DNA of 64,000 nucleotides, taken from Epichloe hybrida. Lineage: Eukaryota > Ascomycota > Sordariomycetes > Hypocreales > Clavicipitaceae. The first letter of the stretch is position 1. Every line of letters starts with the position of its first letter. The stretch covers positions 248,001-312,000 of the forward strand of contig JAFEKR010000047.1 of assembly GCA_019022495.1 (NCBI GenBank), written 5' to 3'. The notes beneath the pieces were generated by a model. It made no database searches, had not been told where the DNA came from, and worked only from the letters and a program-made list of their open reading frames with translations. Both the position numbers and the translations under genes were made by a program. This document shows, one piece after another, positions 12,024-22,894 of this stretch.

Positions 12024-12592
12024 GGTGAGTATCCTCGCAATTGCGTGCAAAGACTTGGGCAGATGTCACCTGCGAAAAGGCCGAGAGTGCAGGTTGGCGG
12101 TTCCAGGCCCTGGATCGTGGGTCGTGGATCGTGGGATCGCGACTGAATGTTTCTGTTTCTGGCGACTTGAATGGCGCGCGTTTGCGTGGAGCAGCTCTGA
12201 GCTGGGCTGGTCTGGCCTGCCTCGCTGGGTCGAATTGGTTTATTTTCGGCCAGGTGGGCGGCCAAGGCTGCCAGCTGGTGGCCCGTGGGTACGTGCGCCC
12301 CGGCAGAATTTCGGCAAAGCCTGCCGACAAATTGTCTGTGAGCCATCATCGGCCAATTCCGCCGTCTGCATCGGACGCCGACGACGACGACGACGACGAC
12401 GACGATGACAACGACTGATTGCTATGTTTGATTCTGCATTGCGCCCATAGCCAGCAATGCGCTCTCATACATTAATTGGCATCATCGTTGCCGAAATTCA
12501 CCTTGCTAGCTCCTCATGACCCAATCTGCAAGGCATGCTTCTCGAGATTGTCAGCATTGCGCACACCTCACCATAATATTCCCCCAATCTTG
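12024..12592. promoter_or_regulatory. Divergent intergenic region between SCC3 and ureD
   Basis: Both flanking genes start at the edges of this 569-base stretch. It contains a duplicated ATCGTGGGTCGTGGATCGTGG-like stutter near 12114-12137 and a GAC triplet run at 12379-12407. An open frame continues upstream of ureD but only from a TTG codon. No distinct TATA element is evident. Confidence 0.55.
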
Positions 12593-13615
12593 ATGAGCTC
12601 CTCACGAACCATGGTGCAAGTTTGGGGCTTGCCCTTCCCAAGGTCCTCTTCTGTACCTGGTCAAGGCCATATCGTGGCCACGATAATTCCCGGCGGTAGA
12701 AATGGCATCGAATCAATCTCGTATCAATACCCATTGAAACTCATCTCGCCTACTTCGCCAACTGGCGGTCAGAAAAGCGTGCTGGTGTTTCTCTTGTCCT
12801 ACGGGGGTGGCCTCGTCGGCGGAGATGCAGTCAGCCTGACAATTCGCGTCCAGACAAAAGCGAACCTCAGCCTCGTCACCCAGGGCCACACCAAAGTTTT
12901 TAAATCACCCGGTTCAGGTGTTGCCACAAGCCAGCTGATGAACGTCAGAGTGGATGAAGGAGCTGCCTTGTGTCTTCTCCCAGACCCTGTCCAGCCATTC
13001 CAGGACAGCGTATACACTCAGACACAAATTTTCAACTTGGCTGCAGGAGCATCGCTCTGCCTCCTGGATTGGGTCACAGCCGGTAGAACGGCTCGAGGAG
13101 AGTATTGGAGCTTCATCAACTGGACCGGCCGCAACGAAGTCTGGCTCCGGGGCGATGACAAGTCACAACGAGATCGGCTGTTGGTGAGAGATACGGTGAT
13201 TCTCTCCCAGAAGGGTACACAAGGCATTGGTCAATCGCTTTGCGAAACAATGCATAGAATGAGCATATTTGGAACACTCATACTACGAGGTCATGTTCTG
13301 AGGACACTGGGTGACTTTTTCCTGGCCGAATTCGATGCGCTACCCAGGTTGGGGGCTCGCGATTTTCGTACACAAAAGGCTCGGGAGGAAGACACGAACA
13401 AAATGACGGAAATGGAGAAGTGGCGGGCAAGAAGGATTTCATACGAAGCAAAGGAGGGTGTCCTATGGTCTGCAGCCCGCGTCAGAGGCTGCGTCATCGT
13501 AAAGTTCGGCACTCCAACCGTGGAAGCTGGCAGGGAATGGATTGGGTCCATGCTTGTCAAAGAAGGCACGATTTACTCACACTTTGGCGACGAAGCTCTC
13601 CTATGTGTCAAGTAG
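12593..13615 (+). CDS. ureD: Urease accessory protein UreD
   Basis: UreD (UreH) is a scaffold that works with UreF and UreG to deliver nickel into apo-urease, allowing growth on urea. The single-exon frame gives 340 residues. Family hallmarks are GQGHIVATIIPGG, YQYPLKLISP, the glycine-rich LLSYGGGLVGGD followed by TQGHTKVFK (about residues 70-110), and LPDPVQPFQDSVYTQ. In the C-terminal half are LLDWVTAGRTARGE and RLLVRDTVIL. The open frame extends 117 bases further upstream, but only to a TTG. I therefore take the first in-frame ATG at 12593 (a second ATG is at 12611). No intron is apparent. No other urease gene is in the window, so it is not part of a local urease cluster. Confidence 0.93.
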   Translation: MSSSRTMVQVWGLPFPRSSSVPGQGHIVATIIPGGRNGIESISYQYPLKLISPTSPTGGQKSVLVFLLSYGGGLVGGDAVSLTIRVQTKANLSLVTQGHTKVFKSPGSGVATSQLMNVRVDEGAALCLLPDPVQPFQDSVYTQTQIFNLAAGASLCLLDWVTAGRTARGEYWSFINWTGRNEVWLRGDDKSQRDRLLVRDTVILSQKGTQGIGQSLCETMHRMSIFGTLILRGHVLRTLGDFFLAEFDALPRLGARDFRTQKAREEDTNKMTEMEKWRARRISYEAKEGVLWSAARVRGCVIVKFGTPTVEAGREWIGSMLVKEGTIYSHFGDEALLCVK

Positions 13616-14169
13616 TCTTTTTCGACAAAGGACTAGTTGTTGATTCTACGAGGGGTTGAAATGGAAGATGATCGCTGTTAAGTTGTCATCTGTCGAGTAG
13701 ATTGATTGACTTTGACATGGACCATACATACCTTGCACATGAAGCTCTTCAGCCCTGGGACACTCTTGCCCGCGTAAGTTTGAAATTGCCAACAAGTAGC
13801 CCAGAGCAAGAAGAGCAGAACTGGCTCAGTCTGTTTGCACATCGTTTGTCATCCAAGATGCCCCGCCAAAGCCAAAAGTCGTTTTAAAGTTGGCGTTGCA
13901 TTGTCACTGCCTCACCGCCTGTGGCCGCCAGCCTGCCCACCTCTATTAGCGGGACCTCTAGCGGGGTACAAAATGGCAGAATTATTTATCGTCCCCCACC
14001 ATGCATGAATGTTTATCCACCGCCCAAATCTTGTCTATTCTAGACTCTACGTCAATCACATGCAAGCTTGATCATTTGACGGAATTGTCCCCATCCTTCG
14101 ATAGCCCCAATCACCCGCATCATCACCACAGACTTCCGAATACGAGAGTTGAAAGTATTCAAATTAACG
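13616..14169. other. Intergenic between ureD and RPC4
   Basis: The 554 bases hold the ureD 3' end and the RPC4 promoter and leader on the same strand. An open frame of about 60 codons at 13702-13887 has no recognisable similarity. I see nothing else. Confidence 0.5.
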
Positions 14170-15895
14170 ATGGTGCGAGCCCGGGCTACCGGCAGAGGAG
14201 CCCGTCGCGTTGCCGCAGCCGCCAGCAGGCAACGAGCCACGGCGGACGCTGGCGAGGCAAGCGAGAACGTCACAGCTTCAACAGAGCCCACAGCGACGAC
14301 CCCCTCCACCCTGGACGAAGCGGTAGCCTCTGCTTCAAGCAGCACCACCGCCCCTGCGAGCAGAGGTGGCGCGACGGCCGGTGCGCGGACAACGACGGCC
14401 GGTCGTCTACGGCCCAAGATTCTTCGACGAGACGAAGCCGACAGAGATAAGCTGGCTCGGCAAGAAGAGCAAAAGGCGAGCGAAAGAGCGGCAGCTGAGA
14501 GAAGGGCACGCGGCCGGTCAAGGAACCGAAGCCGAAGAAGTCGCGGTGATGCAATGGGTGCCAGAGGAGGCAGGGGAGGCACCACAACAGCCAGCGGCCC
14601 GTTCTCCAGTGGCTTTGCGGGAGCAGGTACGTCGCTTGAAAGAAAAACTTGTTGGATCTCAAAGGTATCAAGGCCTGTGTTGTTTCTAACTATGCGTGTT
14701 AGCTGGTGGCCACGGCGGCGGTTGGTTTGGCGGAGGTAGTAGTGCAGGTGCTGGTGGCGGATCCTTCCGAGGCAGAGGTGGGAAATCCGGACTCAAGGGC
14801 AAGGAATTCGCTGAAGCGAATATCCGGCCGCGCGAGGCGAGAATCAACGCGGACAAACTCCACGTCATGTCACCGGGGGACGAGCTCGACAGCGAGGACG
14901 AAGCCATGATAGAGGCACTCAGCGGTCGCACAGCCGTCACAATGCCCATGGGTATTTACCGGAAAGAACACAAGGAACAAGGAGTCGTGGTGGCTACTAC
15001 AGCAGAACTCGAGGCTGCGGAAAAAGCTACGGGCGAGGAAGAAGAAGAAAGTTTGTTCGTAGACGGCGAGGGCTCGGGCACACTACCGCCAGTGGACCAA
15101 CCCGAAGAAGGCGTCTGGAACACAGACGGCAAGGCCTTCCTGATCAAAAAGGAGCCGGGAACCGAGGATCCTATGGATCTGGACGCGGAGATCAAGCCTG
15201 CGCCCACAGGTGAGGAGGAAGAAGAAGCAAAGGAGATTGAAAAGCATATACCAGCCGCCAGCGTCAAAAAGGAGCTGCCCAAGGATCCCGAAGAGAGGGC
15301 GATTCAGAGCGACATGGATCTTCTAGCAAGCGAGCTCGGAGCAGTCACAGTCACAGACGAAGCCGGCGTGTCTCACACAGAGGGGCCTACCAGCAAAGAT
15401 GGACGATTATATCTGTTCCAGTTCCCGCCGCTGCTCCCTCCCCTGGAAGAGATAGCGCAGCCGGTGTTCAAGGTCAAGGAGGAAGCAAAGGACATCAATC
15501 TCATGGACGCGCCAGGTGCGAGCGATCCGGCACCCGTCGACCTGACCAACGGGAGTGGAGATGACGAAAGGGGAGAAGAAGAAGAGCTCGAGGCAGGTGG
15601 GTTCCGGTCACAATTTCTATCACGCGGCGGCATGGTTGGCAAAATGACTGTCCGGAAATCGGGCAAAGTCGAACTCGAATGGGGCGGCGTGGCCCTGGGA
15701 ATCAGTCCAGCAGCAGGCATGAGCTTCTTGACCACGGCCGTCATTGTGGAGGAGAACGATGAGAAGCCTCAGCATGGTGTGGCGGGCGGTGAATGCGTCG
15801 GGATGGGCAAGATCATGGGCCGCTTCGTGCTTGCGCCTGTTTGGGGCGAGGAGGAGGACTGGGACGTTGCACCAGAGGAGTTGGTCGCGGCATGA
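14170..15895 (+). CDS. RPC53: DNA-directed RNA polymerase III subunit RPC4
   Basis: RPC4 (yeast Rpc53) pairs with RPC5 (Rpc37) on Pol III and acts in initiation, termination and reinitiation at tRNA and 5S genes. Two exons, 14170-14626 and 14703-15895, give 549 residues; the 76-nt intron has donor GTACGT. The N-terminal half is low-complexity and very basic, with Ala/Thr and Arg/Ser-rich stretches and a glycine-rich segment around the splice site. The middle is acidic (GEEEEEAKE, GEEEEL). Conservation is at the C-terminus: LYLFQFPPLLPPL (about residues 405-420), then GMVGKMTVRKSGKVELEWGG and the closing MGRFVLAPVW, which are the RPC4 family signature. An ATG at 14170 is used; the open frame upstream starts only at a TTG. 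It is convergent with the rhodopsin-like gene. Confidence 0.93.
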
Positions 15896-16235
15896 ATCCG
15901 GGATGACATGGGAGAGGGAAGGAGTAAGAGACGCCCGGATGAGCCGGAGACGGTATTTCATTGGTATCGCCTCGCCTGCTCCATTTTATATACATGTGTA
16001 CCTCAAGAATACCTACCTCTACCCCGAACTCCAGTATATCCTGTCCTGTCCTCGCCGAAACTTTCAAGCAAGACCACCAAGTACGGAGTACAAAAGTACG
16101 GAGTACAAAAGTACGGAAAATATTCGTAACACAGGTTCAAACCATGCCTCTGCGGCGTATTTAGCAGAGTGCAGGTGGTGAATTGTAATGTATGATATGC
16201 ACATGTCAACCCCTCTCGGCGTGCTATCAAACACC
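15896..16235. other. Convergent 3' intergenic region with 15-bp tandem repeat
   Basis: This 340-base stretch lies between the stop codons of RPC4 (+) and the rhodopsin-like gene (-). It contains a short tandem array of GTACGGAGTACAAAA at 16081-16116, listed separately. No gene is seen. Confidence 0.6.
16081..16116. repeat. Tandem 15-bp repeat GTACGGAGTACAAAA
   Basis: Two full copies of GTACGGAGTACAAAA are followed by a partial third (GTACGG). Each unit holds a GTACGGAGTAC core, which has inverted GTAC arms. Similar cores are scattered in other non-coding parts of the window. Confidence 0.9.
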
Positions 16236-17842
16236 CTATCCCCTCCGTGATCGGTACTGCTGCCCATGGGACTCCAAATCAGGTAGAGTTTCCACGTCTA
16301 TGGACCGATTGGCCGGTCGCAGGGCTTGCGTACTGCATGTCGGGGAGTGTTTACTGCCTTCAATGACATAGATTTCGCTCTTGGCATCACTGGACTGGTT
16401 GCTGCTCGGGCTGCAGTCGTTGACAGACGTGCGGTATTCGTCAATCGCGATGCCAACTTGTTTGTCGACTCGGCCATGACCTCTGCCCGTCCCGCTGTGG
16501 AGAGATATCTTATTCGAGCCATTACCCGGCGTGGACCTAGGCACATTGCGGCTTCCTGGGGCATAACGTCCCGCGCCAGAGATGCCAGTGCTGGGCGTCT
16601 TGTCCGTCGATAGGAAGCCACGAACTTTGAGGGACCGGAGAAGAGGTCGAATAGTTGCCAAGCTAGATGCAATGATGGCCACACCAGGTTCCACCAGACT
16701 CCAGATGGTTGCGTCGGTCACGGAAACTAAGCCTGGTTGGTTAGTGCCTTTTTTTTTTTCCCGCATTATTTTGTCACTGGCGCCCAGGTTACGTACACAT
16801 AAGGTCGTCGGGCGACTCGAGTCCTGACAAAAATTTGAGTCGGATGAGCGTGGCCATACTTGCACTGCCCAAGAGATTAGTACAGCAAATTTACATGATA
16901 GGGGACAATAAAAGAGCATCGCGGAAACTAACAAAACACCGAGACCCAAAATGACAATCACCGTAGCTTTGGCCTGCTTGTTCATCTTGACTCCCCAGAG
17001 CATAGGGATCGGAATGAGTGCCTGCAAATACGCCGAGTTAACAACCCAATCCAGCCCATGACAATTCCCAGAAAGAACAATAGTCAGTCCACTTACAAAA
17101 AACCAATCCGACGAGACAGTCATGGCACTAAGAGCGTATATCGCCACTTTGATCTCGTCGCTCCCGGCACAGTGGCCGCTAGTGATTCTGAAGTCCCATT
17201 GCTTTTGAATTGGTGTGCATTGGAAGAAGATGTCCCAGATGAAGATGCCGAGACTCCAGAGTGTGACAATGACCAAGGCGATTCGGATGGTCCACATGTA
17301 CACCCTCTTTGTGGCGAGTCGCAGCAGAAAAACACCAATGCTCAGCTTGACAAACATCATATCAACGATGTAGATAGCGATTGCGAGAGCTTGCCACTGT
17401 TATGATCATCAGCCATCTGCCACCCATCGAATCATGAAATGACTTCGCTCATTGCTTTTCGTGTCGCTCAGTGAGGCATACCATGAGGGCTGCCACACGA
17501 TCTTCTTCGTTGGCAACTGCAGCATTGTGTCTTCCCAGACCCCTCCGTACACCTTCCAAAGTAAATGCGCATGTAACAGTAAATATCACCTACAGACAGC
17601 AGTTGTCAGCAAAGAAAGAAACCCTGAAAAAGGAGGCTGCCTGGAATTCCAGGGACATGGTTGAAAGGGCTGACCTGAGCAATCAACATGAGCCAATCGT
17701 CTGCCTGGTAACTTTTCATCAAGACCACTCTTGTATATGATCGAAGCCCAACAGCGATCCAGCTTGTAAGCAGCAATGTTACGCACGTAGCGACCAAGCT
17801 GTCACCATTGTATTCGGTGAGATCGACCGTCTTCTCGTCCAT
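16236..17842 (-). CDS. Fungal rhodopsin-domain integral membrane protein
   Basis: Seven-helix membrane protein of the fungal rhodopsin-domain family (relatives include PTH11-like proteins); the ligand and role of this member are unknown. Six exons: 17842-17675, 17589-17482, 17396-17097, 17021-16933, 16864-16797 and 16732-16236, giving 409 residues with consistent phases. Family markers are GLRSYTRVVLMKSYQADDWLML (cut here by convention), GLGRHNAAV, YIVDMMFVKLSIGVFLLR, FQCTPIQKQWD, IPMLWGVKMNKQAK, LESPDDLM and ATIWSLVEPGVAIIASSLA. Hydrophobic helices fill residues about 20-340. The remaining 100 residues are a polar cytosolic tail rich in Ser/Gly/Arg. The exon-6 acceptor could be CAG at 16733 or a TAG six bases further on, changing two residues. 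An uninterrupted open frame crosses introns 3 to 5, discussed in the findings. The start ATG opens MDEKTVDLTEYNGDS. Confidence 0.88.
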
Positions 17843-20800
17843 GGCTATCGACGACGCTCAGGCAGGCGTTACTTTGTCACGTTTTGCACCCGTTGATCAC
17901 GCCCGGGTCGCAACCGTATCGAAGAGTATGTCCAAGTTTCGTCGTCTAGGCGGTGTCAAACTAAATGGTTCGAATCCGGGTGGGCTTCTTTGTGAACCTC
18001 GCGACGTGTTCAAGTCACAATTCACAGTTCACGATTCACGAACAGAGTTTCGAAATATGGTAAGTTTGGATATCAAAACCAAACACGCATGACAAATGAG
18101 AAGGAAAAGGCACACGCATCAATCAACCACTCCAGTAAAACTTGCCGGCCAGAACGACTCATTTAAAGATCGAGCTGCAACTAAGGCTCGAGGAGCGGGT
18201 GGGAGCAGCCACCGATAGCCCTGGATGATGGAGACTTTCCCAAGACTAGTACATGTAGGGCCCTTGAGCATTTCTCGCGAGCCAACAACATGGAACACCT
18301 GCGTACAGACACTGGGGCCTGGCCCCAGGGTCTCGCTTCGTAGGAGAACGGGGCCGTTGCGTTTGGCATGTGGACCTTGATAAGAATGAGAGGGATGCAG
18401 TCGAATAGCCGTCGTGATTTGTCTGTGCCAACTGGCTCCTTTTTTCTTCTTTTTTTTTTCTCTCCGACTCTGAACCAAATGGGATTGCACAGTAAAGTGT
18501 TAATCGTAATCAACTCCTACACGGCCAACCAAGGATAAAGGCCATCTTCTCAACAATACAAGCTGTGCCAATTTCAGCGCGGACTAACTCACCAGAGCCA
18601 TTCACGTCCAGGGTCAAGGTTCGCAGCTGGGCAAAAGACATCCAGTTGTGTAAGATGGACTGCCATCGCGGGGCGTTCTTCACAGCCAATGCTGTTCAGA
18701 TGCATTTTCTTGCAACAGGACCGAAACCGCCATGGCCCACCAGCATGGACGCCAGCAGGGACTGGGGTGAGAAGAGAGGAAGAAGACGGAGGACCACTTC
18801 ACCTTTCTGACAAGAGGCCTGAGTCATGCATGCTGCAGAGGAGTAACTAAAGATGCAGTAGTGGTTTTTTCCCATCATGCAGTAGTAATCAGGCCCTAGA
18901 TAGAATGAAGCTGGCTTGGTCTGTCAATGCGACCGTGGTCAATTCATAGCGCCGCTTGCACGCGACGCGACGCGACGCAACGAACCGAACCGAACCGAAC
19001 CAGAGTGAATCGAATGCTCCCGATTGATAGATCAGTCGGGATATAATATCAGCACGACGATTAAAATGTATCTGTACGCTGCAGGGACTGGATTAGCTCA
19101 TGGTTTTCAGCGTCCGTCATCGATGGATGGATGGATCGATGGGTGGACCGACCGAACATGCATCCGTTTGCCGTTCTGGCAATGGGCATACATATTACAT
19201 AGCTTCAAATGGTCCATTCGGCCGCATTGTGCACTAGTTGTTGGTACTGACTCTTGTCGCTGAGCGGCTTCAGGCGTCAGGAGGTCGCCTGCAAACTTTG
19301 AATGAAGCAGACACGGAGCAGTCACGCGACCTTGGACGCGTGTGACCCTCTCCTCACGTGTCGTGTTGACTCTTCAGGAAGGTGCAATCAATACGGACTA
19401 CCCAGGGTAATAATAATGGGTGACTGATGAGTCCGTTTGCGTATTTGGCCATCTCGTGAAACAACCACGACAACGTCGGATTTCAAAACAAACTCAAACT
19501 CCGGGCCTTCGCCAGGGATCTACGACACAAATTGCCGCCGGGTCAGCACGATTTCGGCTTTGTTGATCTTTCTAGTGTTTCAGATCGTGGCAGAACCACC
19601 CACCCATACCGTTTGACGATTTTTTCGCGGACTGATAACAACAACGGGACTGAGTATCCGACACGCGGTATATGCTCTAGAAGGGTCTGGTCTGTATCAG
19701 TACGAACACGGCGAGTTCCAGCACAATCGAGTGACCCCTGGGGTCCAGTCCGCAGTTGACTATGGGCGGCAGCTCCCGATACGGAAAGTAGAACCCCCCG
19801 ACAATCAGCTTCTCGTTGTATGTACTTACTTGGTGGGAAACCGCTTCCCGCCCAGATGGCGATTGGCGTTGCCAGTGCATTTGAGTTGTGACAGGCATCT
19901 TCTGGTGTGTTACAACCATTACACCATGTCTTGGGCAAGAGAGCCCTCGCTCATTTCGTGGTTCTCGCCAATCTCGCCAACTGTCCGAGCGCATCAAGAC
20001 AAAGGTAATTGTTGGTTGTTATATCTATCGTCCAACCATACAAACACTTGCAGGCACTACTTCAACTCACAGAAGAGGCTGGCTTGTAAGCCGCAGGCCA
20101 GGACGTGGTAAGAAAACTGAAGGGAATGACGGGCACAGAAAGGTGGGGTACGATACTGAACAAATTTGCATTAATTCTCCTTCCAGACGTTGCTTCGGTT
20201 CTGGATGAACAAGGAGTTTACTTTGAGATGGAGAAGGGTTGCAATCGATCCAATACAGTTATTTTTTTTGCATTTAACCTGCCCATATCCAGGGAGTGAG
20301 GTACCTATGCACAATCTTTTGAGGCAAGTATAAGAGAGAACATGTTATGTGTATACATTCTTTTTTGTGACTGGATAAATCTGAACGTCGACCTCTCATT
20401 CCTACCATGATAGCCTCAACTCCATCGTGGCCCACATTACCCTGAGGCTTCAAACATGCTTTCAATTTTCCCTCGCCGCCTCGTCTCGTTTCTTTCTTTC
20501 TTTGCCTTTCTTCCATGCTCCATCTTCGTCTTTGCTTTTTGGATGGGGCCTCTCATCATCTTGCATCACTACCTTCCACGTCCGCCCAACCAACTGGGGA
20601 TCTCGGGTCAAGCTTGCCAGCGACGGGACAAAGGGTGGCTTGATGACGTGATTCGTACTGATTCACTACTCCAAAGAAAGCGCTGTAAATGTACATACTT
20701 GTGTGAGTCGCCGCGCACCTCACCACCTCTACGGAAAACCTATGCGAGGGACGAGGTATTGTAAGGGCACGCACGCGATGTCTCCTTCTTGAAGTAGGTA

Positions 20801-22894
20801 GGAGCTGGTAACGGACACGGCTGGTGCAAAAAAATGATGCCGACCGAGCCCCAATCATATGCAAGACACCCTGTTCCAGGAAGAACTGCCAGTCCTCGAA
20901 ACAGAAACTCCGTCATATATGAGTGTCAAACAGCAAAGAAACGCCAGATGACGCAGCAAAGGTGGGAGATCAAGATCGGGATGGAGTCCGTGTTCGAACT
21001 GAAAAAGTGCTGATATGAGTGTGTATGCATTTAATTTCAGTGCAAGCTGTTGCTTCATGACGGCTGGCCGCAGGGTAGCCAGCCACGCAGCCCTCACATT
21101 ATTCCCGGCCCGTTATCCCCGGCCCCATTCCTATCCCCACCATTCCCCTGCCTGCCCGCTCGAAAATTGTAAAAAAAAAAAAAAAACACCCACCGGGATT
21201 CGGAAAATCTTCTTTCATGTTGCGCGCGACCAGAAAACTTTTTGCGCGCGCGACGCCAATTCTACCGACTTCGCCCAAGCAAGCAAAAAAATCACATCCC
21301 AACATCCCAACACCCCCCCCAAAACGCTCAACTTGACCCGCACTCACCTCTTCGCATCGCAACCCCGCTTACCCCTGTCGATTCGTCAATCAGCGGGGTA
21401 CATAAACAAATGACGTAATCGCCCCTCGTGAGCAATCACGTGTAAATCAGCCAATCGGGCTGATTCCCCCGTCTTTAACCCCTGCAGAAAACGGCTTTCC
21501 CCGAGATCCCCACATCCCTTTACGGGATTTAGCGTGCCTGTGCCCGACGACGTCGGACGGTGGCTGACCGCGGGCGCAGCGTTCGCTTAATGGTTGCGGC
21601 GCACAGCATCGCATCGCATCGCATCCTGATGCGCAATCTCGCGCATTCGCGCGCAAGATAACAAGACGATGGAACCCCAGATGGTACAGGATGGCCAAAT
21701 TCCCCCGTATACGAGCTGCGCGCGACTTTTCTCCATTTCAAAGAGTACAGAAACCCCTGCTCTCATCCTTTCCTGGCGCGACGGCCTGCGCATTCGGCCG
21801 CCCAGTTGACGGGGAAAACAAAGGCGAAAAGGGCCGGGAGCTGCGCGGAAATTAGATGCAACGCAGAAATCTTGTTTTTTTAAATAGAAAACAACGACAA
21901 CGAATTAACATGACAAGCAAAGCATCAATCGGGTTTCAACCATTTGCCGCCGATTAACCAGCCCAGCCCGGCCCAGCCCTATTTTCGGAACACCGCCGGA
22001 AAGAATGTGAAGAAAATAGAGGCCCAACACAATATAGGAGACTGACATCCGGGGGAGAAAAAAAAAAGAATAAAAACTACAATAAACGTGCAATCAGAAA
22101 CCGGGTTTCCCTTCTTCAAAATTATCCCCGTGGCCTCTTTTTTTTTTTTTTCCTCCTTGGGGCCTTTCCTGTCTTGTCCTGTCCCGTCCGCGTTTGCAAG
22201 TGCTCGATAGATGATTGTACCGGTGCACCGTACATCCGAGGGCTCGTCGCAAAGCCAGTTCGACGTAGTTCCTGAGCCCGGCACCATACAATCATGTATA
22301 TCGCCAACAATACATTCCATCCATCGCAAATTGCTTTCTGCTGGTGAGATGTGATGAATCCCCAAAAGCGCAGCCAATTCCTTCCGCGCCGCCCTATCGC
22401 CTGTTGTGAACCAGGCCGTTCCCAAAATCAACTGCCTCTTCGTCTCCTGTGTAGCCAGAGGAATCGCACACAATCAATGCGCGATAAGAAAGTCGAAAGA
22501 AGGATAAGAAAAGCACCAAGATAACAAAAGGCCAGCGGCAAAGAAAAAAAGACAACGCAGCAATTCCATTTTGTCCTGCAAGGTGAAGAAAAGAAAAAGA
22601 AGAGACACAAACTCCAACTCATCCTCTTCCCAAACGCCTATCAAGGAGCGTAATGGTCTTGCTGGTATTGACCGTCGTAATTACATACTCCTTCTCAAGT
22701 CATAAATACGGGACGTGATGCCCTCACAAATAGAAATCAGACAAGAGCGAGACCAAGCAGCAAATCTCTGCTCATTCATGGCCCACTCATTCGAGTGGCT
22801 GTCATCTTCTTCCAAGATGATGGATGAAAAGTTTTCATATGGACATCTTGGACAATGGCCCGTCAGCGTTGCATGGATTGCATGCAGTGTTCGA
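17843..22894. other. Gene-poor intergenic region, about 5 kb
   Basis: No open frame here looks like a real protein: all are under about 165 codons, overlap one another on both strands and lack recognisable motifs or splice continuity. It should contain the promoter of the rhodopsin-like gene (near 17843) and the 3' flank of the zinc-cluster gene (near 22894). Visible structure includes a CGACG/CGAAC simple repeat at 18959-19001, a poly(A) tract at 21171-21186, a TGACGTAA site (21411-21418) close to CACGTG (21437-21442), and a CpG-rich block at 21540-21870. A lineage-specific transcript or long non-coding RNA cannot be excluded. Confidence 0.6.
18959..19001. repeat. Simple repeat CGACG then CGAAC
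   Basis: Short pentamer stutters, GCGAC repeated then CGAAC repeated, lie in non-coding sequence. They look like replication slippage. Confidence 0.8.

Noticed and set aside
12476..12592. UreD extension upstream of the ATG at 12593
   Set aside because: The extension begins at a TTG codon and its sequence is not like the UreD N-terminus. The first in-frame ATG gives the expected length.
14052..14671. Long antisense frames over RPC4 exon 1
   Set aside because: They are shadows of the GC-rich, low-complexity coding sequence of RPC4.
16236..17360. A single 374-codon frame as the whole rhodopsin-like gene
   Set aside because: It breaks the family sequence in two places. Splicing out three introns restores VFASMATLIRLKFL and LESPDDLM, and upstream exons are needed for helices 1 and 2.
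17967..17977. GGTTCGAATCC, a match to the tRNA B box
   Set aside because: The flanks do not form a T stem beyond two base pairs, no acceptable A box or acceptor stem is found at the right distance, and it lies in a probable gene leader.
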